NCBI GenBank assembly: GCA_002482715.1
Contig: DLGN01000105.1
Span: 1-13,638 of the forward strand
Source of the DNA: Oxalobacteraceae bacterium UBA7693
GTDB lineage: Bacteria; Pseudomonadota; Gammaproteobacteria; Burkholderiales; Burkholderiaceae_D
DNA length: 13,638 bases
Direction: 5' to 3'
Within the stretch, counting starts at the first letter, position 1, and every line of letters begins with the position of its first letter. Made by a program: the position numbers and the translations under genes. The notes beneath the pieces were generated by a model, which saw only the letters and a list, made by a program, of their open reading frames with translations, did not search any database and was not told the origin of the DNA. Shown in pieces: positions 1-7,053 of the stretch.

Positions 1-131
1 TAGCGTATTTTCTTGTATTCATGCGAAGAAACAAAGATTTGTTAATAAATTTGCTTGTTAAGTTCAATAATTTGTACAAGTCCTTTGGCGCTGAAAGCGG
101 GTCATACCAGTCAATTGCGTTTATACTCTAG
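1..131 (+). CDS. Possible 3' end of an upstream gene (partial)
   Basis: The reading frame beginning at base 3 is open from the left edge to a TAG at 129-131. It encodes about 42 residues rich in hydrophobic and basic positions (for example FLVFMRRNKDLLINLL and KFNNLYKSFG), which could be the C-terminal helix region of a glycosyltransferase or other enzyme. The piece is too short to assign a function. Its stop lies 58 bp before the preferred start of the methyltransferase, an ordinary operon spacing. A second frame (base 2, stop at 59-61) is also open but looks less protein-like. This call is an inference from residue composition; the sequence left of the window would settle it. Confidence 0.4.
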   Translation, partial: AYFLVFMRRNKDLLINLLVKFNNLYKSFGAESGSYQSIAFIL

Positions 132-189
132 CCCATTCAAAAATCTGCGTGAAATACATAGCGCTGTCACCAATTTCTCTCGTATAGAT

Positions 190-1572
190 ATGCTGCAACC
201 AAATAATACCGAAATAGATATAGAGCTATTACGTAAAAAAATTCAGGTAGTTAAATTACGTGCGGAATCAGAGTGTATTCCAGTCCCCGTCGAGACTGCG
301 GTGCAGCAGGCGGAAGAAATCGAAGAGGAATCAAAAGCGAATCAGCATGAAGATGTAACATGCCCTGCGGAGGGGATTCCTGTGCTTGAGAGCTCGCAAA
401 CTAAAGTTGCTCCTCAGCGATCTCAGTCGGTGTTTTCACCCGGACTTAGTTTGCGTCATCGAATCGGTTTGATTCCCGTTGTCGGAAGTGGGTTGATTTG
501 GATAACCTCGATTTTTAGGTTGAATGCGATACGTCACAAGATAGCTGTGGATTTTGATGTACTTCGCGAGCAAAACCTCCGATTGCAAGAGCAAATGATG
601 TTGAGTCAACAGGTGTTGAACGAACGATTATCGCAGGTAGAAGCACGACTTGGTGAGCAACAGACCCAAATATTGTTGCAATTGACTAGTTTGCAGAATG
701 CCTCGGCATCAAACAGACTTGAACGTATCGAGTCTGAATATCAGCAACAAAACCGTAGTAATTTTGAACGTGATAGTCGTATCGCAAATCTACTAAGAGA
801 GGTTAGACAGTTGAGTGTAGCCTCTTCGCTCACACCTAGTTCTCCCAATCATGCAAGTTTGCTCCCTGCATTGTCCAATCAGGCGGAGTATGAAGATGTC
901 CCAGGCATGGATAGATTTTATGTCGAATTTGAAGATAACTTTCGCGGCTCATTTGAAGATATCACTGCGCGCCTGACAGTTTACTTGCCGTACTTAATGC
1001 GTTTTTCTAACGATGCCAGCGCAACAGTGATTGATATTGGTTGTGGCCGTGGAGAGTGGCTGCGCTTGTTGCAGCAGAATGCGATTCAGGCCGTTGGTAT
1101 CGATATGAATTCCGCGATGGTGGACGCATGTAAAGAACAAGGCTTGACCGCTTATTGTCTCGATGCGATTGCCTACTTACGTCAACAACCTGAGGCAAGT
1201 TTGGCGGCTATTACAGGCTTTCATATTATTGAACACTTGCCGTTTAAATTATTGTTAAGTTTATTTGATGCAGCACTGCGGGCTTTGCGTCCAGATGGTT
1301 TGATTATATTTGAGTCTCCAAATCCAGAAAATCTAGCGGTTGGCGCTTTTAACTTCTATTTCGATCCAACGCATTTGAATCCTGTTGTGCCGGCGGTAGC
1401 ACAGTTTATGGCAAAACAAAGGGGGTTTGCGAAAGCGGACATTTTACGATTGCACCCATATCCAGATGATTTTAAAGTCCCAGAAGATTCCGAGTTAGCC
1501 AGACAATTTAACGCTGCCTTCTATGGCCCGCAAGATTTTGCCGTTATCACATGGAAGTCCAATGGGAATTAA
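190..1572 (+). CDS. Coiled-coil SAM-dependent methyltransferase, putative glycan chain terminator
   Basis: The protein has 460 residues. Its N-terminus, with the short motif EIDIELLRKKI, resembles that of O-antigen-cluster methyltransferases. Residues about 92-111 form a hydrophobic stretch that could enter or lie on the membrane. Residues about 120-210 are rich in Glu, Gln, Arg and Leu and look like a coiled coil. The C-terminal half is a class I methyltransferase: motif I DIGCGRG at 282-288, acidic SAM-ribose loop GID at 303-305, and HIIEH at 345-349. The likely role is methylation of a sugar, perhaps the non-reducing end of the polysaccharide; that is inferred from the neighbouring wzm/wzt genes and Wzt's C-terminal domain. 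Unlike WbdD, no kinase domain is visible. A TTG start at 55 is possible, but the extra 45 residues look non-coding and would overlap the upstream frame. No good ribosome site precedes either start. The 3' end overlaps the glycosyltransferase start by 11 bp. Confidence 0.87.
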   Translation: MLQPNNTEIDIELLRKKIQVVKLRAESECIPVPVETAVQQAEEIEEESKANQHEDVTCPAEGIPVLESSQTKVAPQRSQSVFSPGLSLRHRIGLIPVVGSGLIWITSIFRLNAIRHKIAVDFDVLREQNLRLQEQMMLSQQVLNERLSQVEARLGEQQTQILLQLTSLQNASASNRLERIESEYQQQNRSNFERDSRIANLLREVRQLSVASSLTPSSPNHASLLPALSNQAEYEDVPGMDRFYVEFEDNFRGSFEDITARLTVYLPYLMRFSNDASATVIDIGCGRGEWLRLLQQNAIQAVGIDMNSAMVDACKEQGLTAYCLDAIAYLRQQPEASLAAITGFHIIEHLPFKLLLSLFDAALRALRPDGLIIFESPNPENLAVGAFNFYFDPTHLNPVVPAVAQFMAKQRGFAKADILRLHPYPDDFKVPEDSELARQFNAAFYGPQDFAVITWKSNGN

Positions 1573-4500
1573 GTCAATACACCAATTTCATCCAAACTGC
1601 CTTAACGGAGATGGGGTTACGAATGGAATGTTATTCACGCAAAAATTACTGCGTAGCTTAGGTTTTAATTCAGAAATTTATTGTGAGCACATACCCTCTG
1701 AATTACGACAAGACATCAGGCATTTAACGCAACTCGCGCTAGAAAATAATTATGTATTGCTGGTTCATCATAGTCTCGGCTACGAAAATCAATACTGGCT
1801 AGACGCTTTAAATGTTCCTAAAGTGATCGTGTATCACAATATTACGCCAGAACAGTTTCTACCAGTAGAAGGGCACCTACGAAGACAAAGCGTATTGGGC
1901 CGTCAACAGTTGATTGATTGTGCGCCTAGCTTTATTGGCGGCATTGGTGATTCTATTATTAATACTGACGAACTTGAGCAAGTAAAATTTAAAAATCTGA
2001 AAACGATCCCTTTGCTAGTTGATGTCGATAAAATCCGTGCCGACAAATATAACGCGGAGTTACTTTCCTCATTGAGAGGCGTGGTGAATTTATTATTTGT
2101 CGGGCGAATTTGTGAGAATAAACAGCAACTCGCTTTGTTGGATGTACTTGCTGATTTAAAATCTAATTACAATCAGCCAGTGCGCCTGATCCTTGCTGGC
2201 GCGACGACAAGTGGCGCATATGAAGCACAAATAAAAGAGAAAATAGTTGACTTAGGTTTAGCACAAAATGTTGTGCTGACCGGCAAGATTCCGCAAGCCG
2301 ATTTGCTGGCATATTATCGCGCCGCCGATGTGTTTGTGTGTATGAGTCAGCATGAAGGCTTCGGAATGCCTTTGATTGAATCGATGGTGTTTGATGTGCC
2401 AGTATTGGCACATGCCGCGAGTGGCATACCTGGAACGATGGGGGAAGGTGGTTTGTTGCTTAAGGACTTCGATCCTCAAGCGATGGCTGCATTGGTGCAA
2501 ATGGTGTTGACCGAACCCGCGTTAAAGCGCCGTATTATTGCAGGGCAACGACGTAATCTGGCACGCTTTGAAGTCGAAAATCTGAAAGCTTCATTATCCG
2601 ATTATTTGATCAGTCTTGGATTAGATTTAGAGATAAAAGCGGTGCGCGATTCATCTGTTGGCAGCGCTAAAACATATTGGCAGGTAGAAGGGCCAATTGA
2701 TTCAAGTTATAGTTTGGCGATTGTTAACCGTGCTTTTGCGCGGGCATTACAAGCGCAGGGCAAATCAGTGCGCATGCGCAGTCTGGATGCAGGACAAGCT
2801 ATTGAGATCAAACCAGAATTCTTAAAGCTCAATCCAGATGTCGCTGACATGGTGGTTGATACTCCAAGCACATTAGCAGCACCAGACGTTGCGCTGCGTT
2901 ATTGTTATCCACCTTATCTTGATGATATGCGTGCGCGAGTGCGTGCGATTCATTGTTATGGCTGGGAAGAGACTGGTTATCCGATTGAATTCGCACAGGG
3001 TTTTAACCGCAAACTGGACATCGTGTTAGCACATACCCATTTTGTAAAGAAAGCGCTGATCGATAATGGAGTAACTGTTCCTGTAAAAGTCATTGGTGGC
3101 GGCGCTGATCATTTGCTCAACGTAAAGCCAATCGCGCCGACTGAAAAGTTGAAGACATTTTCTTTCTTGCATATATCTTCTTGTTTCCCACGCAAAGGTG
3201 TTGATGTTTTGTTGCAGGCTTATGCGCAGGCTTTTCGCGCTCAAGATGATGTTAGTTTACTTATCAAAACTTTTCCAAATCCACATAACGACATTCAACA
3301 ACAGTTAGAAAATTTACGTGCAAATGATTCTGATTTTCCACATGTTGTTGTCATTAATCGAGATTGTACGGATGAGGAATTAGCCGGTTGGTATCAGGCG
3401 TGTGATGTTTTTGTTGCGCCCACACGAGGGGAAGGGTTTGGTCTGCCAATTGCCGAGGCAATGTTATTTGATTTGCCTGTAATTACGACGGCTTTTGGTG
3501 GCCAAACTGATTTTTGCGATGCACAGTCTGCATGGTTATGCGATTTCGATTTCGAAAAATCGAAGACGCATTTGGGAGCAATGCATTCTGTTTGGGCGAA
3601 TCCAAAGGCAAGTCATTTAGCGCATTTGCTGCGAGAGGTTTATTCTCTGCCTGAAGCGCAGCGTCGGATTAAGACTGATATTGCACGACAAAGAATCATG
3701 CGAGACTTTACCTGGGCAAAGACTGCGGAAAATAGTATTCAAGCGATCGAAGAACTCGAACAACAACCATTATTACGTCACGAGTCGAAAATCGCTTGGA
3801 TTAGTAGTTGGCATAAGCGTTGTGGGATCTCAGCGTATTCTGCTTTTCTGTCTGACAGAATTCCTAAGGATCGTCTGACAATATACGCGGATCAGGGCGA
3901 TGAACGTACCGAGCCCGACGGCGATAATGTTGTGCGTAATTGGTGCATGGGATTTGATCATAATTTGGATCAGCTCTACGCAGATATTGTGGCAGCAGGA
4001 ATTGGCGTGGTGGTGATTCAATACAATTTTGGTTTCTTTACTTTAAGCGAGTTGGCAAAGTTAATTGAGAATCTGGAAGCCCAGCAAATCGATGTGCATT
4101 GCTTCTTCCATGCGACGGCTGATTTGGTTCGTCCAGATCAAACCTTTTCATTATCGAGTATTGCAGCTGCGTTATCAAAGGCTACGCGCTTGTATGTTCA
4201 TGGTGTTGCAGACTTAAATCGTTTTAAAGATTTTGGCCTGATCGATAATGTCACTTTATTTCCGCAAGGCTTACTACCGACGCCAATAAAAAATACCTCA
4301 CCTACTAAGATGCGCTTAGGCATTTCAGAGTCGAAGAAGATAGTGGCATCCTATGGATTCTTGTTACCCCACAAGGGTTTGCCTCAGCTGATTCAAGCAT
4401 TCGCTCAATTACGCAAGCGAGATCCCAGTTTGCATTTGTTGTTGTTAAATGCCTTGTATCCAGTTCCAGAATCAAAGCAAGAACTTGATAATTGTCGTGC

Positions 4501-4897
4501 ACTGATACAGCAACTTGGTATCTCGCATGACGTTACGGTATTGACGGATTATTTGCCTGACGAAGAATGTGTTTCGACCCTGCAAGTCGCTGATTTAATT
4601 GTCTACCCTTACCAACAAACACAAGAGTCTTCCAGTGCTGCTGTACGTATGGGAATCGCTTCGGGTGCACCTGTTGCGGTCACCCCGCTTTCTATCTTTG
4701 ATGACGTTGGTGATGCGGTGTATCGATTGCCAGGTGTATTGCCCGCAGAATTAGCCGCAGGAATTCATGCAATTTTGAGTGATCGCGATTTGCAGCAAAA
4801 ACAAATTTCACAAGCGCGTGCTTGGGCGCAGTCACGGCAATGGCCATGGTTGTCGAATCGACTGTTGAATTTGATTGATGTGCTGCAAAACGAGTAA
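1562..4897 (+). CDS. Three-domain GT4-type glycosyltransferase
   Basis: About 1111 residues, roughly three times a single GT4 enzyme. Domain 1 (about 1-355) begins with a GT-B N-terminal fold and has the nucleotide-sugar EX7E motif EGFGMPLIE at 265-273. Domain 2 (about 370-735) starts near the TYWQVEG segment and has EGFGLPIAE at 624-632. Domain 3 (about 741-1111) starts near SKIAWISSW. Its equivalent region reads QESSSAAVRMG with E1022 but Met at 1030, so the second Glu is missing. Such multidomain enzymes build several linkages of an O-antigen repeat or adaptor; the exact sugars cannot be read from sequence. The ATG at 1562 is preferred: it follows GGAAG (1553-1557) and gives the shorter overlap with the methyltransferase. 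An ATG at 1523 would add 13 residues. Overlap with the preceding gene suggests translational coupling and a joint role. Confidence 0.93.
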   Translation: MGIKSIHQFHPNCLNGDGVTNGMLFTQKLLRSLGFNSEIYCEHIPSELRQDIRHLTQLALENNYVLLVHHSLGYENQYWLDALNVPKVIVYHNITPEQFLPVEGHLRRQSVLGRQQLIDCAPSFIGGIGDSIINTDELEQVKFKNLKTIPLLVDVDKIRADKYNAELLSSLRGVVNLLFVGRICENKQQLALLDVLADLKSNYNQPVRLILAGATTSGAYEAQIKEKIVDLGLAQNVVLTGKIPQADLLAYYRAADVFVCMSQHEGFGMPLIESMVFDVPVLAHAASGIPGTMGEGGLLLKDFDPQAMAALVQMVLTEPALKRRIIAGQRRNLARFEVENLKASLSDYLISLGLDLEIKAVRDSSVGSAKTYWQVEGPIDSSYSLAIVNRAFARALQAQGKSVRMRSLDAGQAIEIKPEFLKLNPDVADMVVDTPSTLAAPDVALRYCYPPYLDDMRARVRAIHCYGWEETGYPIEFAQGFNRKLDIVLAHTHFVKKALIDNGVTVPVKVIGGGADHLLNVKPIAPTEKLKTFSFLHISSCFPRKGVDVLLQAYAQAFRAQDDVSLLIKTFPNPHNDIQQQLENLRANDSDFPHVVVINRDCTDEELAGWYQACDVFVAPTRGEGFGLPIAEAMLFDLPVITTAFGGQTDFCDAQSAWLCDFDFEKSKTHLGAMHSVWANPKASHLAHLLREVYSLPEAQRRIKTDIARQRIMRDFTWAKTAENSIQAIEELEQQPLLRHESKIAWISSWHKRCGISAYSAFLSDRIPKDRLTIYADQGDERTEPDGDNVVRNWCMGFDHNLDQLYADIVAAGIGVVVIQYNFGFFTLSELAKLIENLEAQQIDVHCFFHATADLVRPDQTFSLSSIAAALSKATRLYVHGVADLNRFKDFGLIDNVTLFPQGLLPTPIKNTSPTKMRLGISESKKIVASYGFLLPHKGLPQLIQAFAQLRKRDPSLHLLLLNALYPVPESKQELDNCRALIQQLGISHDVTVLTDYLPDEECVSTLQVADLIVYPYQQTQESSSAAVRMGIASGAPVAVTPLSIFDDVGDAVYRLPGVLPAELAAGIHAILSDRDLQQKQISQARAWAQSRQWPWLSNRLLNLIDVLQNE

Positions 4898-4899
4898 GG

Positions 4900-4962
4900 A
4901 TGAAGATTGTATGCAGGTTGCCAGGCCGATTCTATGATTCAATTAATTTATATAAAACTTGA
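4900..4962 (+). other. 20-codon mini-ORF before pyrE
   Basis: Two bases after the glycosyltransferase stop, an ATG opens a 20-codon frame beginning MKIVCRLPGRF and ending at TGA 4960-4962, just 9 bp before pyrE. An AAGG lies directly against the ATG, too close to serve as a normal ribosome site. It may be chance, the remnant of a lost gene, or a leader read through before pyrE. Nothing in the peptide is recognisable. Confidence 0.15.
4949..4956 (+). promoter_or_regulatory. AT-rich -10-like element before pyrE
   Basis: The sequence TATATAAA ends 15 bp before the pyrE ATG, in an AT-rich spacer between the glycosyltransferase and pyrE. It matches a sigma70 -10 box, but no convincing -35 lies 16-18 bp upstream; TTGCCA at 4918-4923 is too far. 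A separate pyrE promoter is plausible because pyrE is a housekeeping gene. This element is only weak evidence for one. Confidence 0.2.
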
Positions 4963-4971
4963 AAGTTAATA

Positions 4972-5637
4972 ATGAAAAATTTAAAACAAGAATTTATCCA
5001 CTTTGCGGTAGATGCTGAAGTGATTCGATTTGGTGAATTTATTACCAAGGCAGGACGCAAATCTCCTTATTTTTTTAACGCAGGTTTATTTAATAACGGT
5101 GAAAACCTAGGACGTGTGGCGGATTTCTATGCGCAAACCTTACTTGATTCAGGTATCGCGTTTGATATGTTGTTTGGCCCAGCTTATAAAGGAATTACCT
5201 TAGCATCAGCGACCGCGATTGCACTTGCGGCTAAGGGGCGAAATGTTCCATTTGCCTATAACCGCAAAGAGGCGAAGGACCATGGTGAAGGTGGTTCTAT
5301 TGTTGGTGCGAAATTACAAGGCCGTGTGGTGATAGTAGATGATGTCATTTCTGCGGGGACTTCGGTTAGAGAATCAGTTGAAATGATTCGAGCAGCTGGC
5401 GCAACGCCTTGCGCCGTATTGATTGCTCTGGACAGAATGAAGCGCGCAGGCAGTGACGATAATCTTTCTGTTTTATCGGCGGTGCAGGAAATTAGCAAAA
5501 ATTTCGATATCCCCGTAGTGGCGATTGCCAGTTTAAACGACCTGTTTGAATGCTTGTCGCATGCCGAAGCGGCACCAGCATTAGTTCAATATAAAGACGC
5601 AGTGGCAGCTTATCGCGAAAAATACGGAGCAATTTAA
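4972..5637 (+). CDS. pyrE: Orotate phosphoribosyltransferase
   Basis: A cytosolic enzyme of de novo pyrimidine synthesis that joins orotate to PRPP, giving orotidine 5'-monophosphate. The 221-residue product has the usual PyrE length. The PRPP-binding signature VVIVDDVISAGTS is at residues 119-131. The N-terminal FGEFITKAGRKSPYFFNAG segment and the YNRKEAKDHGEGG loop are typical of the bacterial enzyme. The ATG at 4972 gives the expected N-terminus; the site upstream (GAAAG) is weak. The gene lies 74 bp after the glycosyltransferase and on the same strand, so it may be co-transcribed. It has no direct role in rhamnan synthesis and probably marks the chromosomal anchor beside which the glycan genes are placed. 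No strong terminator follows. Confidence 0.97.
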   Translation: MKNLKQEFIHFAVDAEVIRFGEFITKAGRKSPYFFNAGLFNNGENLGRVADFYAQTLLDSGIAFDMLFGPAYKGITLASATAIALAAKGRNVPFAYNRKEAKDHGEGGSIVGAKLQGRVVIVDDVISAGTSVRESVEMIRAAGATPCAVLIALDRMKRAGSDDNLSVLSAVQEISKNFDIPVVAIASLNDLFECLSHAEAAPALVQYKDAVAAYREKYGAI

Positions 5638-5856
5638 TTTGCAATGGTGCGTTAAATTGCGTGCTGGAGTTAGCGCTTGGTGCACTTACACTCCTGCAGC
5701 TTTGCATTGAATAAATTGTTTGTGTTTAGTTTTAGTCATCTTGCACTAAAAATATTATGCGCACATATTTCGGCCTTGGGCTACTTTAGGTACTAGTGGA
5801 GAAACGACGATTTTGTGAGGTTTGACGGGGCTTTGTTCCTGAAAAGCTGGATTTAC

Positions 5857-5897
5857 CTGACAATTGTCTGACATTCAACCGACATTTTTCCTGATAT
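5857..5897 (+). repeat. Phased CTGACAT-like direct repeats upstream of gmd
   Basis: Four related heptamers follow one another: CTGACAA (5857), CTGACAT (5868), CCGACAT (5879) and CTGATAT (5891), at spacings of 11, 11 and 12 bp, about one helical turn. The first lies in the 10-bp perfect palindrome GACAATTGTC (5859-5868). Another exact CTGACAT occurs at 5969. The last copy coincides with the proposed -35 box. This arrangement suits a regulator binding on one face of the DNA, but chance in a short AT-rich region cannot be excluded. Confidence 0.45.
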
Positions 5898-5920
5898 TGA
5901 TGGCTGATAGCAGGTATACT
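5891..5920 (+). promoter_or_regulatory. Putative promoter for the gmd-rmd-GT-GT operon
   Basis: CTGATA (5891-5896, 4 of 6 matches to the -35 consensus) and TATACT (5915-5920, close to TATAAT) are separated by 18 bp. Transcription would begin near 5927 and give a leader of about 90 nt before gmd. The weak -35 and the repeat array overlapping it suggest activator dependence. This is a consensus match only. Confidence 0.4.
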
Positions 5921-5944
5921 GGTTAGTTCAGATTTAAATAATAG

Positions 5945-5962
5945 ATGTTTTTTTTGAAACAT
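5945..5962 (+). other. T-rich hairpin in the gmd leader
   Basis: ATGTTT (5945-5950) and AAACAT (5957-5962) can pair as a 6-bp stem around a T-rich loop; eight consecutive T bases occur at 5948-5955. The stem is AT-rich and weak. It could influence leader folding but is not a normal intrinsic terminator. Confidence 0.2.
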
Positions 5963-6015
5963 ATTTTTCTGACATAAACTTAATATTTTTATTTGCTTGA
6001 GAGCAAGGTTTGTAC

Positions 6016-7053
6016 ATGAACAAAAGAGCGTTAGTTACAGGTATTACAGGACAAGACGGAGCCTATTTAGCTCAACTATTGTTGGAAAAAGGATATCAAG
6101 TCTATGGCACCTATCGGCGGACGAGCTCAGTTAACTTTTGGCGAATAGAAGAATTAGGCATTCAAAACCATCCAAATTTGCACTTGGTTGAATATGACTT
6201 GACCGATCTGTCTTCGAGTATTCGTTTAATCCAATCAACAGAAGTTGTCGAAGTCTACAATCTGGCGGCGCAGAGCTTCGTTGGTGTTTCTTTTGAGCAG
6301 CCAGTTACCACGACTGAAATTACAGGATTAGGCGCCTTGAATTTATTGGAAGCGATTCGAGTTGTGAATCCTAAGATTCGCTTCTATCAAGCCTCAACTT
6401 CAGAAATGTTTGGCAAAGTACAAGCAGTCCCTCAGATTGAATCAACCCCATTTTATCCACGTAGCCCGTACGGAGTTGCAAAGCTGTACGCACATTGGAT
6501 GACGATTAATTACCGTGAATCATATGGAATTTTCGCTTGTAGCGGTATTCTGTTTAATCACGAGTCACCTTTACGTGGGCGAGAGTTTGTTACCCGCAAG
6601 ATTACTGATTCAGTTGCTAAAATTAAATTAGGACAGTTAGATTGCCTCGAACTCGGCAATATGGATGCCAAGCGGGATTGGGGCTTCGCCAAAGAATATG
6701 TAGAAGGTATGTGGCGCATGTTGCAAGCAGATGAGCCAGACACCTTTGTTTTAGCAACAAATCGTACCGAAACGGTAAGAGACTTTGTGACGATGGCTTT
6801 TAAAGCTGCGAATATCCAGTTACAGTGGGAAGGTGTCGCTGAGCAAGAAATTGCAAGATGTGCTGAGACGAAGAAAATTCTGGTGAAAGTAAATCCCAAA
6901 TTTTATCGTCCTGCTGAGGTTGAATTATTAATTGGCAATCCGCAAAAAGCAAAAGATGTTTTGGGCTGGGAACCGAGCACTACTTTAGAGCAGCTATGCC
7001 AGATGATGGTAACTGCCGATATTGAGCGAAATATTAATGGGAAATCTTACTAA
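6016..7053 (+). CDS. gmd: GDP-mannose 4,6-dehydratase
   Basis: Converts GDP-D-mannose to GDP-4-keto-6-deoxy-D-mannose in the cytosol using tightly bound NADP. The 345-residue protein is a typical extended short-chain dehydrogenase: nucleotide-binding TGITGQDG at 8-15, active-site STSE at 127-130 (Thr and the family-specific Glu), and YGVAK at 152-156 with catalytic Tyr152 and Lys156. The RRTSS segment near residues 33-37 and NHESPLRG are family hallmarks. The ATG at 6016 is preferred over the in-frame TTG at 6010, because AAGG (6005-6008) is then 7 bp upstream. It is the first gene of a tight operon, overlapping the reductase by 17 bp. It feeds GDP-D-rhamnose or a related 6-deoxyhexose into glycan synthesis. 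Confidence 0.96.
   Translation: MNKRALVTGITGQDGAYLAQLLLEKGYQVYGTYRRTSSVNFWRIEELGIQNHPNLHLVEYDLTDLSSSIRLIQSTEVVEVYNLAAQSFVGVSFEQPVTTTEITGLGALNLLEAIRVVNPKIRFYQASTSEMFGKVQAVPQIESTPFYPRSPYGVAKLYAHWMTINYRESYGIFACSGILFNHESPLRGREFVTRKITDSVAKIKLGQLDCLELGNMDAKRDWGFAKEYVEGMWRMLQADEPDTFVLATNRTETVRDFVTMAFKAANIQLQWEGVAEQEIARCAETKKILVKVNPKFYRPAEVELLIGNPQKAKDVLGWEPSTTLEQLCQMMVTADIERNINGKSY

Larger units (their letters stand above)
5638..6015. other. Gene-free region between pyrE and gmd
   Basis: No convincing coding frame is present on either strand. The left part (5638-5850) holds only a weak imperfect inverted repeat (GGAGT 5666-5670 with ACTCC 5690-5694) that has no following T-run, so it is a poor terminator candidate for pyrE. 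The right part holds a phased repeat array, a promoter-like pair and a T-rich hairpin, each listed separately. No JUMPstart/ops element (GGCGGTAGC) was found, so RfaH-type control is not indicated. Confidence 0.7.

Noticed and set aside
1523..1561. ATG at 1523 as start of the large glycosyltransferase
   Set aside because: It would overlap the methyltransferase by 50 bp. The ATG at 1562 follows GGAAG and gives an N-terminus that begins close to the GT-B fold.
5663..5697. Terminator after pyrE
   Set aside because: The GGAGT/ACTCC stem is short and imperfect, has a 19-nt loop and is not followed by a T-run.
6010..6015. TTG at 6010 as start of gmd
   Set aside because: The ATG at 6016 is two codons downstream, has AAGG at 7 bp, and gives the usual Gmd N-terminus.
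5638..6015. JUMPstart/ops element controlling the operon through RfaH
   Set aside because: No GGCGGTAGC-like sequence was found upstream of gmd.
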